A DNA stretch of 39,295 nucleotides, from positions 1 through 39,295 of the forward strand of contig NZ_UETR01000028.1 in NCBI RefSeq assembly GCF_900491745.1, given 5' to 3'. Origin of the DNA: Amarolinea aalborgensis. Its GTDB lineage: Bacteria > Chloroflexota > Anaerolineae > SSC4 > Amarolineaceae. The translations under genes and the position numbers were made by a program. The number at the start of each line of letters is the position of its first letter. The first letter of the stretch is position 1. Shown one piece after another: positions 23,361-32,220 of this stretch. The notes beneath the pieces are model-generated. The model was given only the letters and a program-made list of their open reading frames with translations, did not search any database and was not told the DNA's origin.

Positions 23361-24278
23361 ATGCGTATTTTGGTTACGGGGGGCGCCGGTTTCATCGGCT
23401 CCCATGTCACCGATGTGATGGTTGCGGCCGGCCACGACGTGATCGTGGTGGATAACCTCAGCACGGGCAAGCGCACCAACCTGAATCCCCAGGTCGCTGC
23501 GTTTTACCAGCTCGACCTCTTGGATGAAGCGGCCTTGCAGCGCGTCTTCGCCGAACACCGGCCGCACGCAGTGTCACACCAGGCCGCCCTGGTGAACGTG
23601 CGCGAGTCGGTGGTTGAACCAGTCAGGTATGCCACGGTCAACGTCATCGGTTCTATCAACCTGTTGGAGGCGGCCCGCCGCCACGGCTGCCAGCGTATCA
23701 TCTACGCTTCGACCGGCGGCGCCTGCTATGGCGAACCCCAGTTCCTGCCGGTCACAGAAGATCACCCGATCAACCCGCTGGATCCCTATGGCGCCAGCAA
23801 ACATGCGGTAGAGCACTATCTCTATCTGTATCAGCACAACTACGGGCTGTACTACACCGTGCTGCGTTACCCTAACGTCTACGGCCCCCGTCAGGACCCG
23901 CTTGGCGAAGCCGGCGTCATTGCCATCTTCACCGGGGCTATGCTGGCCGGCCGCGGCGTCACCATCAACGGCGATGGCGAGCAGGTGCGCGATTTTGTTT
24001 ATGTCGGCGACATCGCGCGCGGCAACTTGCTCGCCCTGCAAGCGCCCGGCAGCGGCATCTACAATTTGGGCAGCGGCGTGGGCAGCAGCGTCAATGCCGT
24101 TTTTGCCGAATTGAAAGCGGCCACCGGCTACAGCCTGCCGCCCCATTACGGCCCCCCGAAACTCGGCGAAGTCCAGCGCACGTACCTGGACGCCAGCCTG
24201 GCGCGCCAGGCTCTCGGTTGGGAGCCATTGGTCAGCCTGCGCGATGGCCTGCGCCTGACCGCAGACAGCTTTCGCTGA
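23361..24278 (+). CDS. NAD-dependent nucleotide-sugar epimerase/dehydratase (GalE-like)
   Basis: This 305-residue extended short-chain dehydrogenase begins MRILVTGGAGFIGSHV, with the NAD-binding GxxGxxG at residues 7-13. Asp and Asn in VVDNLSTGKRTN contact the adenosine ribose. Catalytic Tyr143 and Lys147 are in YGASK, preceded by the Ser-containing YASTGGACYGE. RYPNVYGPRQDP and NGDGEQVRDFVYVGD are typical of UDP-glucose 4-epimerase-like enzymes. It probably interconverts UDP-sugars for surface glycans; the exact sugar is not determined. The ATG at 23361 was chosen over an upstream in-frame codon because the Rossmann fold begins there and AAGGGA lies about 10 bases upstream. The next gene starts 35 bases downstream on the same strand. 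Confidence 0.88.
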   Translation: MRILVTGGAGFIGSHVTDVMVAAGHDVIVVDNLSTGKRTNLNPQVAAFYQLDLLDEAALQRVFAEHRPHAVSHQAALVNVRESVVEPVRYATVNVIGSINLLEAARRHGCQRIIYASTGGACYGEPQFLPVTEDHPINPLDPYGASKHAVEHYLYLYQHNYGLYYTVLRYPNVYGPRQDPLGEAGVIAIFTGAMLAGRGVTINGDGEQVRDFVYVGDIARGNLLALQAPGSGIYNLGSGVGSSVNAVFAELKAATGYSLPPHYGPPKLGEVQRTYLDASLARQALGWEPLVSLRDGLRLTADSFR

Positions 24279-24313
24279 TGGCAAGATGCACGTCATGGTG
24301 ATGGGAGGTCTCT

Positions 24314-25063
24314 ATGCGTAGTTCAAATCCGACTCTAGGCGAGAAAACCTTTGTTGGCCTCGGCCCCGCGACCGAGGTGATGACCCTGCCGGGCGTTGTG
24401 CAGAAGACGCTGATTCTGCTTCTGATCTGCGCCGCCGCTGCAGCCTGGATGTGGACACGCGTCTCTGGCCTGGCGCAGACAGGCGGCTCGTCCGCGCCGA
24501 TCACGCCGTGGATCTACGGCGGCTTGATCGGCGGCCTGCTGATGGCCGTGGTGACCATCTTCAAGAAGAGCTGGGCGCCTTTCACCACGCCGCTCTACGC
24601 GCTGCTCGAAGGCATCTTGCTGGGCGCGCTCTCTGCCTTGCTGGAATTGGTCTATCCCGGCATCGTCGTCCAGGCCGTTGGGTTGACCTTTGCCATCATG
24701 CTGGCGCTGCTGGGCGCGTACACCATTCTGCGCATCCGCCCCTCTGAAAACTTCAAGCTGGGCGTCAGCGCAGCCACGGGTGGGATTTTCCTGTTGTATC
24801 TGACTTCGTTCGTGCTCAGTTTCTTCGGCGTGCGCATCCCGTACATCCATGAGAGCGGCCTGATCGGCATTGGCTTCAGCCTGGTCGTCGTCGTCATCGC
24901 GTCCCTCAACCTGGTGCTGGACTTTGACTTCATCGAGCAAGGGGTAAACCAGGGCGCGCCGAAGTTCATGGAATGGTACGGCGCTTTCGGCCTTCTGGTC
25001 ACGCTCGTTTGGTTGTACCTGGAAATTCTCAATTTGTTGAGCAAGCTGCGCAGCCGTAACTGA
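24314..25063 (+). CDS. Bax inhibitor-1 / YccA family membrane protein
   Basis: The 249-residue protein has seven hydrophobic segments (about 30-46, 66-84, 92-112, 117-137, 150-170, 178-202 and 220-240). It carries the signature of the bacterial BI-1 group: an N-terminus with MRSSNPTL, and a late segment with LVLDFDFIEQG and EWYGAFGLLVTLVWLYLEI. The conserved Asp pair in LDFDF corresponds to the pH-sensing, ion-leak region studied in BsYetJ. Members affect calcium leak or interact with membrane proteases such as FtsH; the role here is unknown. GGGAGG lies 6 bases before the ATG. It may share a transcript with the epimerase upstream. Confidence 0.88.
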   Translation: MRSSNPTLGEKTFVGLGPATEVMTLPGVVQKTLILLLICAAAAAWMWTRVSGLAQTGGSSAPITPWIYGGLIGGLLMAVVTIFKKSWAPFTTPLYALLEGILLGALSALLELVYPGIVVQAVGLTFAIMLALLGAYTILRIRPSENFKLGVSAATGGIFLLYLTSFVLSFFGVRIPYIHESGLIGIGFSLVVVVIASLNLVLDFDFIEQGVNQGAPKFMEWYGAFGLLVTLVWLYLEILNLLSKLRSRN

Positions 25064-25088
25064 GGATGCGCCCTGCGCGTCAGGCGGC

Positions 25089-26636
25089 TCAGCGGCGCAG
25101 GAGGTGACGCAGGGCCTGTAGCTCTTCGGCCTGCGTCAGCCAGGCCACGGCGAGATAAACGCCTGCGCCCAACGGCAGGCAGAACAGCACTTTCAGCCAG
25201 GCGCCGGACACCCCCGGCGCCTGCTGCCATCCCCAGACGATGATCCCCAGCGCCAGGCTGGCCAGGCCGGTGCGCCAGAGCGATGACGCCAGCGTTCCTG
25301 CCTCCAGACCACCCATCCGTTTGCGCAGCAGCCACAGCAGCGCGATCATCTCCAACGTCGTCGCGATGCTGTTGGCCAGGGCCAGGCCGCCGTGCTGCAG
25401 CGGGCCGAGCAGAAGCAGACTGAGCACGATGTTCAGGAGCATCGCGCCGCCGCCCACGACCACCGGCGTGGCCGTATCGTGCAGCGCGTAGAACGCGCGC
25501 GCGGCGATCTCGACAACGGAGTGACCCACCAGCCCCAGCGCATACAGCTGCAGCGCCGTCGCTACCAGCGCGGTGGAATCGGCCGTGAAGGCGTTGCGCT
25601 GCAGGAGCACCGTGATCAACGGGCGCGCCAACAAGATCAGCCCGATCGCCGCGGGCAGGGTGAAGAAGAGGATCGTGCGCAGCGAGGTGGTAAAGGTGCG
25701 GCGCAGCGCCGGCAGGTTCTGATGGGCCACCTGCGCGGCGAACGTTGGAAAGGCCACGGTCGCCACGGCCTGCGCAAAAATACCCTGCGGCAAGAGCATG
25801 ATCAGCCAACCGTAGTTGAGCGCGGCCAGGCGTCCTTCGGGCAGGCCCGACGCCAGGATGGTATTCACCCAAAAGTTGAGCTGCACGGCCGCCAGGCCCA
25901 ACACGCGCGGCGCCATCAGGCGGCCGATCTCGCGCACCGCCGCGTCGCGCACATCAAGCACGGGCGTGTAGCGAGCCCCGCGGCGGATGAGAGCGGGCGT
26001 TTGCACGAGCAGATGGCCGACCGCGCCCACCAACACGCCGATCGCCAGGCCGCGCACGCCCAGGGTTTTGCCCAGCAGTGAGGCTCCGCCGATAATGGCC
26101 AGGTTGTAGATGACCGGCGCCGCGGCCGGCGCCAGGAAATGCTGCATGGCATTGAGCGCGCCCATCACCAGGCCGCTGACTCCAAAGATGATGGTGGAAA
26201 TGAGCATCAGGCGCATCAGGCCAACGGTCAGCGCCTGTTGACTCACACTGAAGCCAGGGGCGAGCAGGTGACGCACCAACCAGGGTGCGCTGATGGCAGC
26301 GAGCACGGCGACGATGGTGAGAACCAGGACCATCAGGTTTGCGACGGCGCTGGCCAGGCGCCAGGCCGCGGCGCGGTCGCCGTGCACCAGACGACCGGTG
26401 AACGCGGGGATGAAGGCCGATCCGAGCGCGCCCCCAGCCACCAACTGGAAGAGCAGGTCTGGCACGCGGAAGGCGGCCAGGTAGGCGTCGAGTTCGGCGC
26501 TGGTGCCAAACTGCGCGCCAATGACGACTTCGCGCAGGAGGCCCAGGGCGCGGCTGAGGATGAAGAAACCCATCACCAGGGCCGCGGCGCGCGCGATGTT
26601 ATTTCGGTTGGTTGTTGGCTGCGCGGATGATGTCAT
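25089..26636 (-). CDS. murJ: Lipid II flippase MurJ (MviN family)
   Basis: The 515-residue polytopic protein has about 14 transmembrane segments and the MurJ pattern: RALGLLREVVIGAQFG near residue 25, then AYLAAFRVPDLLFQL and AGGALGSAFIPAF in the first third, and later LNYGWLIMLLPQGIF. It flips lipid-linked peptidoglycan precursors across the cytoplasmic membrane; the Arg residues in the central cavity (for example in REVV and RVPD) are the kind needed for lipid II binding. It lies 18 bases after the glycosyltransferase gene on the same strand and is convergent with the BI-1 gene. Length is typical for the family. Confidence 0.92.
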   Translation of the reverse strand: MTSSAQPTTNRNNIARAAALVMGFFILSRALGLLREVVIGAQFGTSAELDAYLAAFRVPDLLFQLVAGGALGSAFIPAFTGRLVHGDRAAAWRLASAVANLMVLVLTIVAVLAAISAPWLVRHLLAPGFSVSQQALTVGLMRLMLISTIIFGVSGLVMGALNAMQHFLAPAAAPVIYNLAIIGGASLLGKTLGVRGLAIGVLVGAVGHLLVQTPALIRRGARYTPVLDVRDAAVREIGRLMAPRVLGLAAVQLNFWVNTILASGLPEGRLAALNYGWLIMLLPQGIFAQAVATVAFPTFAAQVAHQNLPALRRTFTTSLRTILFFTLPAAIGLILLARPLITVLLQRNAFTADSTALVATALQLYALGLVGHSVVEIAARAFYALHDTATPVVVGGGAMLLNIVLSLLLLGPLQHGGLALANSIATTLEMIALLWLLRKRMGGLEAGTLASSLWRTGLASLALGIIVWGWQQAPGVSGAWLKVLFCLPLGAGVYLAVAWLTQAEELQALRHLLRR

Positions 26637-26654
26637 GCTGCGTCCCGATTCGAG

Positions 26655-28985
26655 CTAACGCCAGATCTCTGGTATGAACTGCCGATGCCAGGCCGGCAGT
26701 TCGAAGGTTGCCACAGGCACGCGGTTGTCTGGCGCCGGGCTGCCCTGGGCGGCTGCGGGCAGCCGCACGCCGTCCGTAGGATCATAGAGTCCGAGCGCAA
26801 GGGTGTAAGAACCGCCGGGCAAATCGTCAGGCAGGTTCAACCGCCGCGTCTCGGTGATCGTTTCGCCGCTGGCCCACAGGTCGAGCGGATAGCGATCCAC
26901 GCCGGGCACTTTGTCATCACCCCAGACCTGGCGGCCGTTGTCATCGAGGAGATGGATGAACGCGACATAGGGCCGGCCGGCTGACTGCAGCGCTCTCCAT
27001 TCAAGCTGTACATCCACGGCGCGCGGATGCGCGTCCGGGACGTTTTGCAGCCGAATCCCATTCAGCGCCACCAACCCGCCAAATTCTGCCACGGGCGGCG
27101 CGCTGGGTATTGGGCCGGCTGGCAGCGGGCCGCGCAGGGGAATACGGCCGAACTGCACCGCGTCGCCAATGGCGGCGCCTTGTCCGTCTTGCACTGGCAG
27201 ACTGCCGGCGATGTCGGTCAGCCCAACCTTGATCTCCCCGCGCGCGGGGACGGTCATAGACACGGGTAGGGTCAGCCAGACGATCTCCTGAAAGGTATCG
27301 CCTGGGCGCCAGAGGCTGGTGGCAAAATTGCCTGCGCCAGGAAAACGGCTGCGCTCAGTAATCACCGCGCCGGACGGATCGAGCAGCTGCACATCCAGGG
27401 TCAGATTGCGCTGCGTTTGCCCCAGCACCCGCCACCACAAGGTGACGGCCAGGCCCTCGCCGGGCCGCGGGCTGTCCGGCCAGGTATCGTAGGCCACGAT
27501 TTCGGCCAGGGGGCCGCCAGCCGCGCGCATGAAACGGGCGGCCAGGGGATTGGCATAGGCCGGCAGGACGCTGAGGTCCACGGCTGCGGGACGCGCATAG
27601 GCCGGACGGATCACTCCCAGGGCCAGATAGACTGCGAGCACGACCAGGCCGGCGCTGAGGATTACCCACAGGCGTCTCGCCGCGCGCACGCGCGGCCACG
27701 CCAGCCAGCCGGCCGCCAGCAGTGCACTGACCGCGGGCAGCGTCGGCAGGATGTAGCGTCCGCGCAGCAGAAAGCGTGCATTGAGCAGTTCACGATACAA
27801 TGGCAGCGCCACGATGAGCAGGATGAAGAGAGCCAGCAGGGTGAACGCGCCGCGCGGCGCGTGGAAGGCGGACTCACGGCGCGGACGCAGCCGATACCAG
27901 ACCGCGCCAGCCAGACCGCCCAGCGTCAGCACGGCAAACAGGGTGTAGACCCAGCGCGGCGCGCCCACATTGCCCCAGCCAAAGGAAGCCCAGTAGGTTT
28001 GAAAACCGTAGTTCAGCGCCGCCGGCAGCAGACTCCAGGCCGGCTCGGTGACGAAGCGCGCCGGGGTTTGCCAAAAATCCTGCCGCAGCCACCACAATGT
28101 CTCTTGATCGCGGGTCGCCCAGTAGCCCGTGGTCGCCTGACTGCGCGCAAACCACCAGCCGCTCAGGCCCACCATGCCGCCGAGCGCCGCCAGGCTGCCG
28201 GCCAGCGCGCGCACGCGCGTTTCGGAGCGGCGCACGGCGCGCAGCAGGGCGACGAGCAGGCACAGCACGGCGAAGGGAATCAGCGGCAGCGCGGTGTATT
28301 TGGTCAACAGAGCGAGGGCTGTGGCGACGGCGAGCCAGATGGCATGACGCAGCTGCCACGGACCAAGGGCCACCCGCAGTCCGTGGTACAGCGCGAGGCC
28401 GCTGAGCGCGGCGACCAGTCCGTCGTTGGTGACGGTGCTGCCCATGAAGATTGCTTGCGGGGAAAGAGCCTGGATCGCCAGCGCGCCCAGGGCCACTTCA
28501 CGCCGGGGGGGGAAGAGCCAACGCGCCAGCGCAAAGGTGGGCCACAAGCCGAGGGTGCTCAGGAGCAAGTTGAGCCAGCGCGCCAGGTGCAGGCCGAGGA
28601 TACGTCCGCGCCAGGGAAAAGACTCCACTGCCGGATCATGCACGGCGAAATTGACGCCTTCGGCGGCCTCGGCGAAGGGATTGGGTGCGGGGGGACGCGT
28701 ATCCGGCGGTACGAAAAGGAGCGGAAGGGCGGTAATCAGGTAGTAGAGCGGCGGCTGCGAAGCCTCATCGTAGCGGTAGGCGGTGGTGAGACGTTGATCG
28801 GGCGGCGGCAGGCGGCGCTCCTGCGCCACGAATTCGGCATAGCGGTAGTGCGCCCATTCGTCGTGCGCTTCCCAGGGCGGCGTCACGATGCTGTACAAGA
28901 GACCCAGCAGAATGTGCGCCAGGACCACCATAAGCGCGGCCAATGTGTAGAAACGATGCTGGGGAAGCCAAGAATGTCGTTGCAA
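26655..28985 (-). CDS. GT-C type membrane glycosyltransferase with C-terminal beta-sandwich domain
   Basis: The 776-residue protein has a multi-spanning N-terminal half (about 12 hydrophobic segments to residue 470). The Asp/Glu-containing first outer loop reads PPWEAHDEWAHYRYAEF, the acidic motif of GT39/DUF2142-like enzymes that use polyprenyl-phosphate sugars, followed by SQPPLYYLITALPL. The C-terminal 300 residues are two predicted beta-sandwich modules (around 515-600 and 650-765) with repeated GE-x-L-x-V-x-L-x-W and YPLDLW-type strands, probably extracytoplasmic. It likely adds a sugar to a surface protein or glycan. The start is a TTG at 28985 with a poor ribosome-binding site; Met19 is an alternative. 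It is followed by murJ after 18 bases. The chain ends FIPEIWR. Confidence 0.78.
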   Translation of the reverse strand: MQRHSWLPQHRFYTLAALMVVLAHILLGLLYSIVTPPWEAHDEWAHYRYAEFVAQERRLPPPDQRLTTAYRYDEASQPPLYYLITALPLLFVPPDTRPPAPNPFAEAAEGVNFAVHDPAVESFPWRGRILGLHLARWLNLLLSTLGLWPTFALARWLFPPRREVALGALAIQALSPQAIFMGSTVTNDGLVAALSGLALYHGLRVALGPWQLRHAIWLAVATALALLTKYTALPLIPFAVLCLLVALLRAVRRSETRVRALAGSLAALGGMVGLSGWWFARSQATTGYWATRDQETLWWLRQDFWQTPARFVTEPAWSLLPAALNYGFQTYWASFGWGNVGAPRWVYTLFAVLTLGGLAGAVWYRLRPRRESAFHAPRGAFTLLALFILLIVALPLYRELLNARFLLRGRYILPTLPAVSALLAAGWLAWPRVRAARRLWVILSAGLVVLAVYLALGVIRPAYARPAAVDLSVLPAYANPLAARFMRAAGGPLAEIVAYDTWPDSPRPGEGLAVTLWWRVLGQTQRNLTLDVQLLDPSGAVITERSRFPGAGNFATSLWRPGDTFQEIVWLTLPVSMTVPARGEIKVGLTDIAGSLPVQDGQGAAIGDAVQFGRIPLRGPLPAGPIPSAPPVAEFGGLVALNGIRLQNVPDAHPRAVDVQLEWRALQSAGRPYVAFIHLLDDNGRQVWGDDKVPGVDRYPLDLWASGETITETRRLNLPDDLPGGSYTLALGLYDPTDGVRLPAAAQGSPAPDNRVPVATFELPAWHRQFIPEIWR

Positions 28986-29034
28986 GCAGCTGCCTACCGT
29001 TCCAGAGTCTTACCGAATGGTGACGATGCAAGCG

Positions 29035-29062
29035 ATTGTAGCACAGGGGATGGGAAGCACAA
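29035..29062 (-). promoter_or_regulatory. Possible promoter of the glycosyltransferase-murJ operon
   Basis: On the minus strand TTGTGC (29062-29057) and TACAAT (29040-29035) are separated by 16 bases, about 50 bases before the TTG start at 28985. The -35 match is partial. Confidence 0.45.
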
Positions 29063-29171
29063 AGAATAAAGAAGCTCTTGACAGCTTGACAGCTTGGCGG
29101 CTTTGTGGCTTTGTGTGAGGATTAACCTGAAATCACCCCGAACAAGTTCGGAATTCCCGGTGCGTTGGCAT

Positions 29172-29211
29172 GAAAAAGGGCGGCAGCTACTCCGTGGAGT
29201 AACTGCCGCCC
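29172..29211 (-). terminator. Rho-independent terminator of the CBS-HMGS-thiolase operon
   Basis: On the minus strand GGGCGGCAG...CTGCCGCCC (29211-29178) folds into a stem of about 15 bp with one mismatch and a 4-base loop. TTTTT follows at 29177-29173. It lies about 50 bases after the thiolase stop. Confidence 0.85.
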
Positions 29212-29259
29212 GCATGGGAAGGGAACGCGGTCGTGCGCAGCAGACGGTGGGACGCGCGT

Positions 29260-30426
29260 TTAGTTCAGGCGTTCAAGAATATGGGTGGCAATCGTCGCGC
29301 CGCTGCCGCCGATATTCTGCGTCATGCCGATGCGCGCGTTTTGCACCTGGTTGGCGCCGGCGCGGCCCGTCAACTGCAGGTAGGCTTCCACCACCTGGTA
29401 GACGCCCGTGGCGCCCACGGGGTGGCCGCGCGCCTTAAGCCCGCCCATGGTCGACATGGGCAGGCGGCCCTCGATCGTGATTTCGCCCTCCTGCGCCATC
29501 TCGTGGGCTTTGCCCGGCCCGGCAAAACCACACGCTTCCAGCGACAGGGCTGCCATCACGCTGAAGGCGTCGTGCGCCTCGAAGAAATTGATCTCCTGGG
29601 GTGTGATGCCGGCCTGTTCGTAGGCCTGGCGACTGGAGAGGTAGGAAGCCTGCAAGAACATGGGGGTATAGCGATCATGAATAGCGACGGAGTCGGTTGC
29701 ATTGGCCGAGGCCATCACGCGCACGAACGGTCGGCCGCTGGCTTTGATTTCCTCGATGCGATCTGCCGAGCAGAGAATCAACGCCGCGGCGCCGTCGCAG
29801 ATCGGCGACGCGTCAAGTACGCGAATCGGATCTGCCACCACGGGAGAGCGGCGGTAGGTGCGCATGTCCACGGCTTTCTGGAACATGGCGTTGGGATTAC
29901 GCGCGCCGTTGTGATGGGCGTTGATCGGGAAATAGGCCAGGTCCTCTGAGATCAGGTGGTAATCGTGCAAGTAGCGGCGCATGATCATCGCGTTGAGGGC
30001 CACAAAGCTCACGCCATGGGAGGCTTCGTTTTCATAGTCGGCCGCCATCGCCAGGCCACGCGTCGTGATTCGCGGATCGGTGGCGGTTAGCTTTTCGACG
30101 CCGCATACCGCCACCATGTCATGTTGACCACTGCCGACGGCCATAACGCCCCAACGCATGGCGGCCCCGCCGGAACCGCAAGCTGCCTCTGCGGTCGCAG
30201 CATCAATGCCGCGCAGGCCGGCTGCATCTGCGATCAGCGCGCCCAGGTGCTGTTGGTTCAGGAGGACGCCAGACAGCATGTTCCCGACATAGAGGCCCTG
30301 CACCGAATCGGCCCCGGCGTCCTGCAGAGCCGCTTTGACCGCGCGCGCGGCCAGCGCCCGCAGGCTGAGATCGTTGTGGCGCCCGACTTCCGTTTGGCCG
30401 ACGCCGATGATGTACACATCGCGCAT
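29260..30426 (-). CDS. Archaeal-type acetyl-CoA acetyltransferase (thiolase)
   Basis: The 388-residue protein is a thiolase of the archaeal/SCP2-like group: active-site Cys83 in AEAACGSGG, then EINFFEAHDAFS and MGGLKARGHPVGATG with the catalytic His residues. It would condense two acetyl-CoA to acetoacetyl-CoA, the first step of the mevalonate pathway. The gene for HMG-CoA synthase lies 50 bases upstream in the same operon, matching archaea, where the two enzymes form a channelling complex held by a DUF35 protein. No DUF35 gene is seen here. The ATG at 30426 has no strong ribosome-binding site in view. The strong terminator at 29172-29211 closes the operon. Confidence 0.85.
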   Translation of the reverse strand: MRDVYIIGVGQTEVGRHNDLSLRALAARAVKAALQDAGADSVQGLYVGNMLSGVLLNQQHLGALIADAAGLRGIDAATAEAACGSGGAAMRWGVMAVGSGQHDMVAVCGVEKLTATDPRITTRGLAMAADYENEASHGVSFVALNAMIMRRYLHDYHLISEDLAYFPINAHHNGARNPNAMFQKAVDMRTYRRSPVVADPIRVLDASPICDGAAALILCSADRIEEIKASGRPFVRVMASANATDSVAIHDRYTPMFLQASYLSSRQAYEQAGITPQEINFFEAHDAFSVMAALSLEACGFAGPGKAHEMAQEGEITIEGRLPMSTMGGLKARGHPVGATGVYQVVEAYLQLTGRAGANQVQNARIGMTQNIGGSGATIATHILERLN

Positions 30427-30476
30427 GGTAATCTCCGTGCTGCCCTGAATCCCTGGGGGTTTCTTCAGGCAGCCTC

Positions 30477-31526
30477 CTAGTTCAACTGAAACTTGCCCTG
30501 GAACCTGGCATAGGTTGCGTAGTCAATATCCCGGCGCCGTTTGATATAGTCGCTGACGCAAGGCGCGGCGAAGCGCTGCTCATAGATGCGATCGGTGACG
30601 ACCAGCGAGAACGCATCACTGCCCGCGCCCGCGCCAAACGACACCATCAAGATGCGATCGCCTGGTTTGGCGACATCCAGGACCGCGCTCAAACCGAGCA
30701 AGGCCGAGCCGGCATGGGTGCTGCCAATGTCTTCCACCACGAAGCCGGCCGCGTACTGCTCATACGAAAAGCCGAGGGCTTCGGCCACGCGCCGCGGGAT
30801 TTTGTTGTCTGGTTGATGGAAGATCACATGCTGGTAGTCGGCCGCCGTGCGTCCCAATTCGCTCAGGAGCGCGCTGGCCGCTGCTTTGACATGGTCTGTG
30901 TAGGCTTCGGAGCCGGTGGAGCGCAAGGCATTGCTGTAATAGTGCGCGCCGGCGCGGCGCCAGATGTCCATGCTGTTGGTGACGTAGGAGAGCGACCCTT
31001 CGAAGAGCGCGATGCTCTCCTCGGCCGGCCCAACGATGAGCGCGGCGCCGCCCGCGGCCGTGGTATACTCCAGGGCGTCGCCGGGGCGTCCTTGTGCGGC
31101 GTCCATGCCAACGCACATCGCATAGTTGGCCATGCCAGAGCCAACCAGGGCGATGCACGCCTGTAAGGCCTCCGTGCCGGCTTTGCCGCCAAATTCCCAA
31201 TCGGCCGCTTGCGTGTCAGGCAGTGCGCCAAGAAATTCGGCCACAATCGTGCTGGTCGGTTTGATGGCATAGGGATGAGATTCACTGCCTACCCAGAGCG
31301 CTTTCAGTTCTTTGGGGTCAATCCCGGCGCGCCAGAGCGCGTTGCGCGCGGCCTCGATAGACATCGTGGCGGTGTCTTCGTCCATGCCAGCCACTGCCTT
31401 CTGCTTGACAGGCCAGCCGGCGTCTTTCCCTCGCCAGACGCGCGCGATCTCTTCGCCGGCCAGGCGGTAACGCGGCACGTAGGCGCCATGACTGATGAGA
31501 CCCACATCGCGGTTGGGTTTGAGCAT
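30477..31526 (-). CDS. Archaeal-type hydroxymethylglutaryl-CoA synthase
   Basis: The 349-residue enzyme has the catalytic set of HMG-CoA synthases: Glu82 in GSESHPYAIKP, Cys124 in EALQACIALVG and His237 in VIFHQPDNK. It also has the YTTAAGGAALI segment and a late GDRILMVSFGAGAGSDAF. It condenses acetoacetyl-CoA with acetyl-CoA to HMG-CoA, the second step of the mevalonate pathway. Length and motifs fit the archaeal type rather than the eukaryotic or Gram-positive MvaS. Gene order is CBS protein, HMG-CoA synthase, thiolase, with gaps of 2 and 50 bases. HMG-CoA reductase and later pathway genes are not in the window. Confidence 0.88.
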   Translation of the reverse strand: MLKPNRDVGLISHGAYVPRYRLAGEEIARVWRGKDAGWPVKQKAVAGMDEDTATMSIEAARNALWRAGIDPKELKALWVGSESHPYAIKPTSTIVAEFLGALPDTQAADWEFGGKAGTEALQACIALVGSGMANYAMCVGMDAAQGRPGDALEYTTAAGGAALIVGPAEESIALFEGSLSYVTNSMDIWRRAGAHYYSNALRSTGSEAYTDHVKAAASALLSELGRTAADYQHVIFHQPDNKIPRRVAEALGFSYEQYAAGFVVEDIGSTHAGSALLGLSAVLDVAKPGDRILMVSFGAGAGSDAFSLVVTDRIYEQRFAAPCVSDYIKRRRDIDYATYARFQGKFQLN

Positions 31527-31528
31527 AA

Positions 31529-31996
31529 CTAATCCTGCGTATCGCTCTGCATGTGCAGATGCACCTTGAAAATGGACTGATAGACATCGCCCTGGCTGAC
31601 AATCCCCACCAATTTGCCGCCCTCCACCACGGGCAAGCGGCGAATGTGCCAGAGAACCATCAGACCGGCAGCCTCCAACAGCGGGGTGTCCGGCGTGACC
31701 GTCTGCACATGATGGGTCATCACATCACCGGCCTTGATGTTGCTAATGTCGGCGAAGCCCTCATCCTTGGCCGAATGAGCCAGGCTGGGCGTCGGCGAGT
31801 CCAGGAGATGCTGGAAGAGCGGATGCATCTCGCGCAACACATCCTTTTCCGAGATGATACCGATCATCTCGCCGTTGTCGTTGACAACGGGTAGACCACT
31901 GAGGTGATGGTCTACAATGGCGCGCGCCACATCGGTGAGCGGCGCTCGTTCATGAACGGTAAACACATTGGTCGTCATAATAGATCGAATAGTCAC
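31529..31996 (-). CDS. Tandem CBS-domain protein
   Basis: The 155-residue protein is two CBS motifs: residues about 5-55 (IMTTNVFTVHERAPLTDVAR ... GIISEKDVL) and 90-145 (VMTHHVQTVTPDTPLLEAA ... GIVSQGDVY). CBS pairs bind adenine nucleotides (AMP, ATP, SAM) and act as energy sensors. I chose the GTG at 31996 because GGGAGG lies 6 bases upstream; an ATG at 32011 is in frame but would place that ribosome-binding site inside the gene. It ends 2 bases before the HMG-CoA synthase gene, so it is the first gene of a mevalonate-entry operon and could regulate those enzymes. That role is inferred from position only. Confidence 0.85.
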   Translation of the reverse strand: MTIRSIMTTNVFTVHERAPLTDVARAIVDHHLSGLPVVNDNGEMIGIISEKDVLREMHPLFQHLLDSPTPSLAHSAKDEGFADISNIKAGDVMTHHVQTVTPDTPLLEAAGLMVLWHIRRLPVVEGGKLVGIVSQGDVYQSIFKVHLHMQSDTQD

Positions 31997-32058
31997 AGTT
32001 CCCTCCCTCATGGCATCAGATCGAGAGTTGGACAGGCAGTTGGTCCTACCTGAGTATT

Positions 32059-32087
32059 ACTATAACGCATTGCGCCATAAAAGTCAA
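32059..32087 (-). promoter_or_regulatory. sigma70-type promoter of the CBS-HMGS-thiolase operon
   Basis: Minus-strand TTGACT (32087-32082) and TATAGT (32064-32059) are separated by 17 bases, about 60 bases before the GTG start at 31996. Confidence 0.7.
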
Positions 32088-32164
32088 CGGCGAATGGGCG
32101 GTTTTGATGGGGGTCGAATGGGTAGCGCGTTGACTCGTGCGCGGTTAGGCCTACCCACCCATTT

Positions 32165-32181
32165 GGGCGGTTGAGCCGCCC
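32165..32181 (-). terminator. Short hairpin after the zinc-ribbon gene
   Basis: GGGCGG (32165-32170) pairs with CCGCCC (32176-32181), about 40 bases beyond the stop of the minus-strand zinc-ribbon gene. There is only a weak A/T tract, so terminator function is tentative. Confidence 0.35.
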
Positions 32182-32220
32182 GCTCCGCGCTTGCAGCTCT
32201 ATTTTGATGTCGCGGCCAGC

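Noticed and set aside
24652..25872. A 406-codon minus-strand frame across the BI-1 and murJ genes
   Set aside because: It overlaps two recognised membrane-protein genes in other frames and its product is Ala/Gly/Arg-rich with no recognisable domain.
27417..29069. A 550-codon plus-strand frame opposite the glycosyltransferase gene
   Set aside because: The product is Gln/Arg/His-rich shadow sequence; the minus strand encodes a clear GT-C protein with membrane segments.
29080..29100. Short CTTGACAG tandem repeat upstream of the glycosyltransferase gene as a regulatory site
   Set aside because: Only two to three imperfect copies, with no matching -10 element in register and no relation to other sites.
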